64,000 nt of DNA, from the NCBI RefSeq assembly GCF_023476645.1, contig NZ_JAMCOJ010000001.1:744001-808000 (forward strand), in the 5' to 3' direction. Origin of the DNA: Cellulophaga sp. 20_2_10. GTDB taxonomy: Bacteria > Bacteroidota > Bacteroidia > Flavobacteriales > Flavobacteriaceae. The translations under genes and the position numbers were made by a program. Positions within the stretch are counted from its first letter, which is position 1. Each line of letters opens with the position of its first letter. Below, piece by piece: positions 54,270-62,300 of this stretch. The notes below the pieces were generated by a model. That model searched no databases. It was not told the DNA's origin and was given only the letters and a program-made list of their open reading frames with translations.

Positions 54270-54803
54270 ATGAAAAGTCTACCAAAAAATAGCGGATTTA
54301 AAATGCCGGAGTCTTATTTAGATAATCTCTCGGCTAAACTGAACAATTCTATTGCTCAGGATACTGCTATTCCAAAAACCGAAGGCTTCACCATACCTGA
54401 CGACTATTTTAATACACTGCATACCAAAATTCAAACCAAACTAAACCAAAAAGAACCTAAGGTTGTTAAGCTACATTCTTTTAAAAAGAAGCTATATGCA
54501 ACCTCTAGTATTGCTGCTGCAATTGCTATTTTAATTGCAGCCGTAGTATTTAACAACTCAAGTTCTACAAGTATCACATTTAACGACATAGCTGCATCTG
54601 ACATAGAGAGCTATTTTAATGAAAATGATATAGAATTCTCTACGTACGACTTGGCACAGATATTACCTGTAGATGACATTAATATTTCAGATGTTGTAGA
54701 GCGCAATTTTAATGAAGATGAAATTATGAATTACTTGGAGTCTAACAATAGTATAGACATACAAGATATATATTTAGAAGATGATGAAGAACAATACCCG
54801 TAA
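54270..54803 (+). CDS. Putative membrane anti-sigma factor
   Basis: The 177-residue protein has a soluble N-terminal part, one membrane helix (about 77-95, Y-A-T-S-S-I-A-A-A-I-A-I-L-I) and an acidic C-terminal part outside. Two short internal repeats, G-F-K-M-P-E-S-Y-L-D-N-L (9-20) and G-F-T-I-P-D-D-Y-F-N-T-L (39-50), may be the sigma-binding elements. There is no zinc-binding anti-sigma motif. The anti-sigma role is inferred from its position 33 bp behind the sigma gene and its topology. Confidence 0.75.
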   Translation: MKSLPKNSGFKMPESYLDNLSAKLNNSIAQDTAIPKTEGFTIPDDYFNTLHTKIQTKLNQKEPKVVKLHSFKKKLYATSSIAAAIAILIAAVVFNNSSSTSITFNDIAASDIESYFNENDIEFSTYDLAQILPVDDINISDVVERNFNEDEIMNYLESNNSIDIQDIYLEDDEEQYP

Positions 54804-55233
54804 CCTAATAACTGTTTTAGTCTTCTTTATAGGAACTACAGTTTTTTACGGTCAAAAAAATGACTGGGAAAAAATTAAATCCTTAAAAGTAGCCTACTTT
54901 ACAGAAAAACTAGAATTGTCTAGTAATGAAGCTAAAGGTTTTTGGCCTATTTATGATGATTTTGAAACAGATCTGCATAAATTATATGAAGGTAGAAGAG
55001 ATTTAAAGAAAAAATACGATTACAATAATTTATCAGAAAAAGATTCTAAACACCTACTAGATACATATTTAGAATTTGAGAAAGAGAAAGTTGATATTAC
55101 AAAAGCATACTACGCAAAAATAAGCAAAGTATTAAGCTATAGAAAAACATACAAGCTTGCACGTGTAGAGGAAGAATTTAAAAGGCAACTAATACGTGAG
55201 TATAGAGATAAACATCAAAAAGGAAAGCAATAA
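54781..55233 (+). CDS. Periplasmic 'sensor of ECF-type sigma factor'-like protein
   Basis: The 150-residue protein has a signal peptide ending V-F-Y-G-Q (about residue 24). An all-helical, highly charged body follows (S-N-E-A-K-G-F-W-P-I-Y-D-D-F-E, then K-K-K-Y-D-Y and basic coils), similar to Spy/CpxP-like envelope proteins. Proteins of this form are annotated in Flavobacteriaceae as sensors of ECF sigma factors. Its start overlaps the anti-sigma gene by 23 bp, so the two are translationally coupled. Confidence 0.8.
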   Translation: MMKNNTRNLITVLVFFIGTTVFYGQKNDWEKIKSLKVAYFTEKLELSSNEAKGFWPIYDDFETDLHKLYEGRRDLKKKYDYNNLSEKDSKHLLDTYLEFEKEKVDITKAYYAKISKVLSYRKTYKLARVEEEFKRQLIREYRDKHQKGKQ

Positions 55234-55249
55234 GCTTTCCTTTTTCTTT

Positions 55250-56278
55250 TTAGTTAAATACCAATTTAGCTATTCGGTCTTTACCTGCAGCATAAGCAAT
55301 AGTATCGTTTACAAATCTAATTGTATAAAAACTTTCGCTAGATAATTCTTTCCAAGTTTGTCCTTTATCCTTAGAATAAGATATCCCAGTAAAACCCACA
55401 GCAACCAACTCGTTACCTTTTCTTCCTGGTACAAACTGCACACAACTTTTATAATCTGGCTCTTTACCATCTGCTACTAGATTCCAAGTTTTACCTCCAT
55501 CTAAAGTAATAGCCTTGTTTCTTATATTTTTTTCTGGTTTAGTAAAATCGCCACCAATAGCAAAACCTAAATTTTCATCATAAAAATCTATAGAGAATAT
55601 ACCGTGTGTTTCCCCTAATCCATCCATAGGAACCGTATATGTTTGCCAATTGGCTCCTTTATCATCAGAAAAATACATACGTCCTTTAGTACTTGCTATC
55701 CACGTTTTATTACCTACAATAGCAATATTGGTATTACTAGCAGCAAAAGCACCTTCACCGGCAATACCTTCTGGTAAACTAGTACAAGCAACCTTATTCC
55801 AAGTAGCACCAGCATCTCTAGTAATAATAACAGATAAACAACCATCTACGCTATCGCCAACAGCAATACCTTCTAAATTATTCCAAAACTTAATGGCGTC
55901 GTAAAAAACACCGTCACCTTTTTCTGTATAAACCAACTCCATTTGGCCGTTTTCACCGGTTTTATATAGCAATGCAGGGTTAGTAACAGATAACATAAAA
56001 AAATCTGTTGCTGTATGTGCCGTAGCTCTAAACTCAGGTAAAATAGTATCATACTTTTGTATGTTAGTTAAAACTTTATCTGTTTTTAAATCTACAGAAC
56101 CAAAAATACCATTGCTACCTGCAAAACCCAGACTACCATCTAAAACATCTATAGCTCTAATGCTCACTTTTTCTGTATAAATATCTTTAACAGTAACAGC
56201 CGAAAACGACTTTACCTCTTTCTTATCTTCACAAGCAAAAAGTGCCAATGCACACAATACAAATACTACTTTCTTCAT
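55250..56278 (-). CDS. BNR/YCF48-type beta-propeller lipoprotein
   Basis: The 342-residue protein has a lipobox A-L-F-A-C (Cys16) followed by E-D-K-K-E. The body contains repeated Asp-box motifs of the type S-x-D-x-G-x-x-W: T-R-D-A-G-A-T-W, S-D-D-K-G-A-N-W, T-L-D-G-G-K-T-W and S-K-D-K-G-Q-T-W. A beta-propeller as in YCF48/HCF136 or sialidases is expected. No sialidase Arg triad is evident, so a binding or assembly role is more likely than hydrolysis. Envelope protein of unknown partner. Confidence 0.85.
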   Translation of the reverse strand: MKKVVFVLCALALFACEDKKEVKSFSAVTVKDIYTEKVSIRAIDVLDGSLGFAGSNGIFGSVDLKTDKVLTNIQKYDTILPEFRATAHTATDFFMLSVTNPALLYKTGENGQMELVYTEKGDGVFYDAIKFWNNLEGIAVGDSVDGCLSVIITRDAGATWNKVACTSLPEGIAGEGAFAASNTNIAIVGNKTWIASTKGRMYFSDDKGANWQTYTVPMDGLGETHGIFSIDFYDENLGFAIGGDFTKPEKNIRNKAITLDGGKTWNLVADGKEPDYKSCVQFVPGRKGNELVAVGFTGISYSKDKGQTWKELSSESFYTIRFVNDTIAYAAGKDRIAKLVFN

Positions 56279-56414
56279 TTTTTATCTAATTTTATGTATT
56301 CAATTACAGCTTTAAAAGAGCGTACTTCTTTATTTAAATACGCAAGAACACCTTTAAATAGCTATTAACATACATATAATTCATCAAAAATAAGTGTATT
56401 CCTTTCTAAAACAA

Positions 56415-56422
56415 TACCTTTG
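56415..56422 (+). promoter_or_regulatory. Promoter of the RsmB/NOP gene, -7 box TACCTTTG
   Basis: Perfect TAnnTTTG, implying an RNA start near 56428 and a leader of about 135 bases with an imperfect hairpin at 56449-56478. Confidence 0.55.
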
Positions 56423-56561
56423 CAGCCATATTTTTTTAAACGAATTGAATGTAATTTTTCTTCCGTGAAATTTTACATAGAAGAATAATTAAATTTATAT
56501 ACATTCTAGGATAGGTTTGCGTTTTGCGAACATCTAGATATCAAAAAAATAAAAAGTAAAA

Positions 56562-57773
56562 ATGAAATTACATAGAAACTTAGTATTTGCGGTTATAGAC
56601 GCACTAAATCTTATTTTTAATGAAGACGAATATGCAGATAAGGTTGTAGAAAAAGTTTTAAAGTTTGATAAACGTTGGGGATCTAGAGACCGTGGTTTTA
56701 TAGCTGAAACAACATATGACATCGTACGTTGGAAAAGGCTATACACAGAAATAGCAGAGGTTAAAGCTCCGTTTAGCAGACCTAATTTATTTAGAATTTG
56801 GACTGTCTGGGCTGTTTTAAAAGGAATAGAGTTGCCAGATTGGAAACAATTAGAAGACACACCTACAAGAAGAATTAAAGGTAGATTTGATGAATTATCT
56901 AAAGTTAGAAAGTTTAAAGAATCTATTCCAGATTGGATAGACGAATTAGGAGAAAAAGCTTTAGGTGATAAAAAATGGACTAAAGAGATGAATGCTTTAA
57001 ATATGCAAGCACAAGTTGTTTTACGTGTAAATACGCTAAAAGCAACTAAAGAAAGCTTACAAAAAGCATTATTAGAAGACAATATTATTGCCAACCCAAT
57101 CAAAGGGTACCCAGATGCATTAGTACTTACAGAAAGAGCTAATGTTTTTAAAACTGAAGCTTTTAAAAATGGTATGTTCGAGATGCAAGATGCGTCTTCA
57201 CAAACGGTTGCTCACTTTTTAGATGTTAAACCTGGTCAACGTATTATAGACACATGTGCTGGTGCTGGTGGTAAAGCTCTACATATTGCCGCTTTAATGG
57301 AGAACAAGGGACTTTTAATTGCTTTAGATATTTACGGTAACAAACTAAAAGAACTTAAAAGACGAGCTAAAAGAGATGGTGCTCACAACATTGAAACCAG
57401 ACCGATAGACTCTACCAAAGTAATTAAAAAACTATACAATAGTGCAGACCGTGTTCTTATAGACGCGCCTTGTACTGGTCTTGGAGTTTTAAGAAGAAAC
57501 CCTGATGCCAAGTGGAAATTACAACCTGAGTTTTTAGAGAAAATTACTAAGACACAGCAAGAAATTTTACAAAGCTATAGTAGAATGGTTAAAAGTGGAG
57601 GTAAATTGGTATACGCAACTTGCTCTATTTTACCACAAGAAAATAACGATCAAGTTATAGCGTTTTTAGCTTCTGAAGCTGGTGCAGATTTTACCTTAGC
57701 AAAAGAAGATAAAATATATGCTTCTACTTCTGGTTTTGATGGGTTTTATATGGCTTTGTTAGAAAAGAAATAA
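56562..57773 (+). CDS. RsmB/NOP family class I SAM-dependent RNA methyltransferase
   Basis: The 403-residue protein has an N-terminal NusB-like helical domain and a C-terminal m5C-methyltransferase domain. The SAM loop is D-T-C-A-G-A-G-G-K (around residue 228). The two catalytic cysteine motifs are D-A-P-C-T-G-L-G (around 306) and Y-A-T-C-S-I-L (around 350). Such enzymes methylate cytosine in rRNA (C967 for RsmB); the exact site here is not certain. Monocistronic with an unusually long leader and a strong terminator. Confidence 0.93.
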   Translation: MKLHRNLVFAVIDALNLIFNEDEYADKVVEKVLKFDKRWGSRDRGFIAETTYDIVRWKRLYTEIAEVKAPFSRPNLFRIWTVWAVLKGIELPDWKQLEDTPTRRIKGRFDELSKVRKFKESIPDWIDELGEKALGDKKWTKEMNALNMQAQVVLRVNTLKATKESLQKALLEDNIIANPIKGYPDALVLTERANVFKTEAFKNGMFEMQDASSQTVAHFLDVKPGQRIIDTCAGAGGKALHIAALMENKGLLIALDIYGNKLKELKRRAKRDGAHNIETRPIDSTKVIKKLYNSADRVLIDAPCTGLGVLRRNPDAKWKLQPEFLEKITKTQQEILQSYSRMVKSGGKLVYATCSILPQENNDQVIAFLASEAGADFTLAKEDKIYASTSGFDGFYMALLEKK

Positions 57774-57806
57774 AGTTTAGTACATATACAACTACATCTA
57801 TAAAAC

Positions 57807-57839
57807 AAAAAAGTCGGCTCTAACCAGCCGACTTTTTTT
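57807..57839. terminator. Bidirectional terminator after the RsmB/NOP gene
   Basis: AAAAAAGTCGGCT pairs with AGCCGACTTTTTT around TCTAACC... between convergent genes. Confidence 0.88.
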
Positions 57840-57865
57840 CCCAAATACAAATTATAAATTATCAA

Positions 57866-58300
57866 TTATAATCCAATTCTAACGCTAGGTACCCCAATAC
57901 CAACGCTAGTTCTTACTACATTAGAACGCCTTGGTGCTCTTCTGTAATTATTTTGACTATAGTAGTACGTAGTATGACTATGGTAGTAATCACTATGGTG
58001 ACAATGAGAATTGCAATGCTCAGCGTGTTCTGCATAAGCATCTCTCTTACCTTTCATATACGCTCTATAGGCTTTTCTATCTCTTTTCTTTAAATCTTTT
58101 TCATAAGCCTTTTGCTCATCCCAAAACTCTTCTTCGTCTTCTGTTACTACTTCAGTAGACTGCTCGTAAGCAGCATCTTCTTGCGCACGTTGCTGGTAAT
58201 AAGATAACTTTTCCTTTTCTGTAGTTTTCTTCTCCTGTGCTGTCACAGTAAATGTCATTGCAATTATAAATGCAGGCAATAAAAAATGTAGTTTTTTCAT
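57866..58300 (-). CDS. Secreted His/Tyr-rich protein of unknown function
   Basis: The 144-residue protein has a signal peptide (M-K-K-L-H-F-L-L-P-A-F to T-V-T-A-Q, about residue 22). A charged, coiled-coil-like middle follows (E-E-E-F-W-D-E-Q-K-A-Y-E-K-D-L-K-K). The C-terminal third is rich in His, Tyr and Ser with C-N-S-H-C-H-H and H-S-H-T-T-Y-Y-Y. The His/Cys cluster could bind metal. I know no family; it may be lineage-specific. The region upstream holds the small-RNA triplet. Confidence 0.75.
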   Translation of the reverse strand: MKKLHFLLPAFIIAMTFTVTAQEKKTTEKEKLSYYQQRAQEDAAYEQSTEVVTEDEEEFWDEQKAYEKDLKKRDRKAYRAYMKGKRDAYAEHAEHCNSHCHHSDYYHSHTTYYYSQNNYRRAPRRSNVVRTSVGIGVPSVRIGL

Positions 58301-58496
58301 AAAATCTGGATTTTTAGTTTAAATAATTACAACATTCTTCAACATTGCAATACCAACTTATAACAGCTATCATTTAAAAAACCCTACTTTATTTTTTAAA
58401 AAAAATTAAAACAACATAAGTTTCTTTACTAACAACAAGTATCTAGCAGTTGACAACATAAAATTTAAAAAACAAAACACTCATTATATATTAGCG

Positions 58497-58581
58497 GTAT
58501 AGTTAGTTAGAATAAATTTTTCATTTTCATATAGTGTTCTCGTAAAAAGAGTCTTGTTTTTGCCGACAAGACTCTTTTTCA
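58497..58581 (+). ncRNA. Candidate small RNA, copy 1
   Basis: About 85 bases from just after TATATATTAGC to the terminator. The stem is AAAAAGAGTCTTG with CAAGACTCTTTTT and the loop TTTTTGCCGA. The 5' end is a guess from the conserved upstream block. No ORF. Expected to be an independently transcribed RNA, because the terminator closes the unit before the next copy begins. Confidence 0.6.
58544..58580 (+). terminator. Intrinsic terminator of small RNA copy 1
   Basis: 13-bp stem, 10-base loop, T-run. Symmetric A/T ends mean it could act in both directions. Confidence 0.85.
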
Positions 58582-58718
58582 TTTAAAACCTTTTGTTTTT
58601 CTATTCATTTTTTTATTGATAAAAAAGCAAAAACCACATAAGTTACTTTACAAACAACAACTATCTAGAGGTTGACAACATAAAATTTAAAAATCAAAAC
58701 ACTCATTATATATTAGCA

Positions 58719-58803
58719 GTATAATTAGTCAGAATAAATTTTTCATTTTCATATAGTGTTCTCGTAAAAAGAGTCTTGTTTTTGCCGACAAGACTCTTTT
58801 TCA
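58719..58803 (+). ncRNA. Candidate small RNA, copy 2
   Basis: Same layout and length as copy 1, with identical terminator stem and loop; three changes lie in the 5' part just after TTAGC. Confidence 0.6.
58766..58802 (+). terminator. Intrinsic terminator of small RNA copy 2
   Basis: Identical to the copy 1 terminator. Confidence 0.85.
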
Positions 58804-58837
58804 TTTAAAACCTTTTCTATTTTTAAACGCAACCTCC

Positions 58838-58880
58838 CTTTTTAAATTAGTAGTTTTATTTTTAAATTAGTAGTTTTATT
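58838..58880 (+). repeat. Two-copy direct repeat of about 21 bp
   Basis: TTTTTAAATTAGTAGTTTTA occurs twice head to tail in the AT-rich insert between small RNA copies 2 and 3. No function visible. Confidence 0.7.
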
Positions 58881-59077
58881 TTTTTCAGATTGATAAAACT
58901 CGCTTTTCACCAAAATGAAGATTTACTACAGCGTACGAGAATTATTGAAAACCAATATTTATTCATTTTTTTCATTGATAAATAAGTAAAAACAACAAAA
59001 GCTTCTTAACTAACCACAATTCTAAAGCAGTTGACAACATAAAATTTATTAAACTACATCTCCGTTATATATTAGCG

Positions 59078-59163
59078 GTATAGTTAGTTATAATAAAAAT
59101 TTTCATTTTCATATAGTGTTCTCGTAAAAAGAGCCTTGTTTTTGCCGACAAGGCTCTTTTTCA
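59078..59163 (+). ncRNA. Candidate small RNA, copy 3
   Basis: Same layout, one base longer. The stem reads GAGCCTTG with CAAGGCTC, so one T-A pair has become C-G on both sides (a compensatory change) while the loop stays TTTTTGCCGA. The upstream spacer differs in sequence from copies 1 and 2 but not in length. Confidence 0.6.
59126..59162 (+). terminator. Intrinsic terminator of small RNA copy 3
   Basis: Same hairpin with one compensated base pair. Confidence 0.85.
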
Positions 59164-59326
59164 TTTTAGATATTTATTATTATAAAGTATACACCATAAA
59201 ACTCACTATAAATTCTAGACACTTTTCTTCCTACTTCCAAAACGTATAAAATAGGCGTAAGAAGAAATTAACAATCACCCCTAAAAACTGTTAACTATTC
59301 TTCTAAAAAAATACACTTAAAAAGTG

Positions 59327-59334
59327 TAAATTTG
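59327..59334 (+). promoter_or_regulatory. purL promoter, -7 box TAAATTTG
   Basis: Perfect TAnnTTTG. The predicted RNA start (near 59340) lies after the upstream in-frame start at 59332, supporting the ATG at 59368. Confidence 0.55.
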
Positions 59335-59367
59335 TGGCTTGTTAAACAAAACAACACAAGAGCTACA

Positions 59368-62300
59368 ATGATTCACTTTTTCGGAGACCATTCCAGCAAA
59401 ATCTTTGCTGTAGAAACCAAAAACAATCTTACACCAGAAGATATTACCAAGTTAACTTGGCTTTTTGGCAACAATCCTAAAATAAATGCGGCGTCTCTTG
59501 ACGCCTTTTTTGTTGGCCCAAGAGCAGCTATGATAACCCCTTGGAGTACAAATGCCACAGAAATTACCCAGAATATGGGTGTAGAAGGTATTTTTAGAAT
59601 TGAAGAATTTTTTGCTTCTACCGCAGATGCTAAAGATTTTGACCCAATGATTTCTCAGAAATACGCACAATTAAATCAGGATATTTTTAAAATTGATAGC
59701 ACTCCTGAAGCTGTATTACCAATTGAAGATATTTCAGCTTACAACCAACAAGAAGGTTTGGCTTTAAACGATGAAGAAATTGCTTATTTAGAAGGTGTAG
59801 CTACTAAAATAGGAAGAAAACTAACAGATTCTGAAGTTTTTGGTTTTAGCCAAGTAAACTCAGAACACTGCAGACATAAAATATTTAACGGCACATTTGT
59901 AATAGATGGTCAAGAAAAACCATCTTCTTTATTCAAATTAATAAAGAAGACTTCTCAAGAAAATCCAAGTACTATTGTTTCTGCTTATAAAGATAATGTT
60001 GCTTTTATAAAAGGACCTACTGTAACACAGTTTGCTCCAAAAACAGCAGATAAGCCCGATTTTTACCAAGAATCAGAATTTAACTCTGTTATTTCATTAA
60101 AAGCGGAAACGCACAATTTCCCAACAACTGTAGAGCCATTTAATGGTGCTGCAACTGGTTCTGGTGGAGAAATTAGAGACAGACTTGCTGGCGGAAAAGG
60201 TTCTTTACCCTTAGCTGGTACTGCGGTGTATATGACATCATACTCTAGGTTAGAAGAAAATAGACCTTGGGAAAAAGCAATGGAAGAACGTCCATGGTTG
60301 TACCAATCACCAATGGATATTTTAATAAAAGCATCTAACGGGGCTTCAGATTTTGGAAACAAATTTGGACAACCTTTAATTACTGGTTCTGTTTTAACTT
60401 TTGAGCATCAAGAAGATGCTCGTAAACTTGGGTTTGATAAAGTTATTATGCAAGCTGGAGGTATTGGATATGCTAAAGAAAACCAAGCTTTAAAAGACGA
60501 ACCTAAAGAAGGTAACAAAATAGTAATTCTTGGTGGCGACAATTACCGTATTGGTATGGGTGGTGCTGCTGTTTCTAGTGCAGATACGGGCGAATTTGCT
60601 TCTGGTATTGAGTTAAATGCAGTACAACGTTCTAATCCAGAAATGCAAAAAAGAGCAGCAAATGCTATTCGTGGTTTGGTAGAAAGTGAGGAAAACCCTA
60701 TTGTTTCTATTCACGATCACGGTGCAGGCGGACACTTAAACTGTTTGTCTGAACTTGTAGAAGATACAGGCGGACATATAGATTTAGACAAATTGCCTGT
60801 TGGCGATCCTACATTATCTGCTAAAGAAATTATTGGCAACGAATCTCAAGAACGTATGGGTCTTGTTATTGGTAAAGACGATATGGGCTTACTAAAGCGT
60901 ATTGCAGAACGTGAGCGCTCTCCAATGTACGAGGTTGGCGAAGTTACAAACAACCATAGATTTACATTTGAGTCTAAAACTACGGGAGAAAAACCGATGG
61001 ATTTAGCTCTAGAAGATATGTTTGGGAGTTCTCCAAAAACAATCTTAACAGATAAAACTGTTACACGTAATTATGAAAACCCTAATTATTCTTTAGAATT
61101 TTTTCACGATTACTTAGAGCAAGTTTTACAATTAGAAGCCGTAGGTTCTAAAGACTGGTTAACAAATAAAGTAGACCGTTGTGTTGGTGGCCGTGTTGCC
61201 AAGCAACAATGTGCTGGTCCATTACAATTGCCACTTAACAATTGTGGTGTAATGGCTTTAGACTTTAAAGGTAAAGAAGGTATTGCTACTTCTATTGGTC
61301 ACTCTCCTATTTCAGGATTAATAGACCCAGCTGCAGGTAGTAAAAATAGTATTACAGAAGCTTTAACTAATATTGTTTGGGCTCCTTTAAAAGACGGATT
61401 AAAATCTGTTTCTTTATCTGCAAACTGGATGTGGCCTTGTAAAAACGAAGGTGAAGATGCACGCTTGTATGAAGCTGTAGAAGCTGTATCTGAATTTAGT
61501 ATTGCTTTAGGCGTTAACGTACCAACTGGTAAGGATTCGCTTTCTATGAAGCAGAAATACAAAAATGAAGAAGTTATAGCTCCAGGAACCGTTATTATAT
61601 CTGCTGCTGCAAACTGTAACAATATTAACCAAGTAGTAGAGCCTGTTTTACAAAAAAACAGCAATGCTATTTACTACATAAACCTATCTAAAGACACCTT
61701 TAAATTAGGTGGTTCTTCTTTTGCTCAAACGCAAAACAAAATAGGAAATAGCGCTCCAAATGTTACTGATGCTGCTTATGTAAAAACAGTATTTAATACA
61801 TTACAAGACGCTATTAAAGCTGACAAAATTAACGCCGGACACGATGTTGCCTCTGGTGGTTTAATTACAACTTTATTAGAAATGTGTTTTGCTGATGTTA
61901 ATTTGGGTGCAAACTTAGACTTATCTGCTTTAGGCGAAGAAGACACTATAAAGTTATTGTTTGCTGAAAATGCTGGTGTTGTTTTTCAAGCAGATGCAAG
62001 TGTAGAAACTTTATTTGCTAACGCTGGAGTAACTGCTATTAAAATTGGTTCTGTGGTTGAAGAAGCTACACTAACCATCAAAAATAACGGTATGGAAATG
62101 GGCCTAAACGTAACTTCTTTAAGAGATACGTGGTTTAAAACATCATACTTATTAGACAATAAGCAAACAGCAAATAATTTAGCTAAAGACAGATTTGATA
62201 ATTATAAAAATCAGCCTTTACAATATACTTTCCCTGCTAACTTTACGGGTAAATTACCTTTAATTAATGGAGAAAGACCAAAAGCAGCAATTTTACGTGA

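Larger units (their letters stand above)
58404..59166 (+). repeat. Tandem array of three related non-coding units
   Basis: Units at about 58404-58585, 58604-58807 and 58960-59166 share an upstream part (from TTGACAACATAAAATTTA), a middle TATATATTAGC and an invariant 3' part ending in a terminator. Units 1 and 2 are near-identical; unit 3 is more diverged. The second and third are separated by about 150 bases of unrelated AT-rich DNA. Confidence 0.85.

Noticed and set aside
56534-57103. Minus-strand open frame of 189 codons
   Set aside because: Antisense to the RsmB/NOP methyltransferase; no family features.
58500-58530. Minus-strand mini-frame M-K-M-K inside each small-RNA unit
   Set aside because: It ends after seven codons in two copies and is read differently in the third, so the coding frame is not conserved.
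58915-58989. 24-codon open frame in the insert between small RNA copies 2 and 3
   Set aside because: Very short, runs into the repeat unit at its end, no ribosome site or related protein; probably chance.
58404-59166. CRISPR-like or satellite repeat
   Set aside because: Only three units, each far longer than a CRISPR repeat, with a terminator in each and no spacer structure; no cas genes.
59332-59367. N-terminal extension of purL
   Set aside because: Starts inside the -7 promoter box; homologues begin M-I-H-F-F-G.
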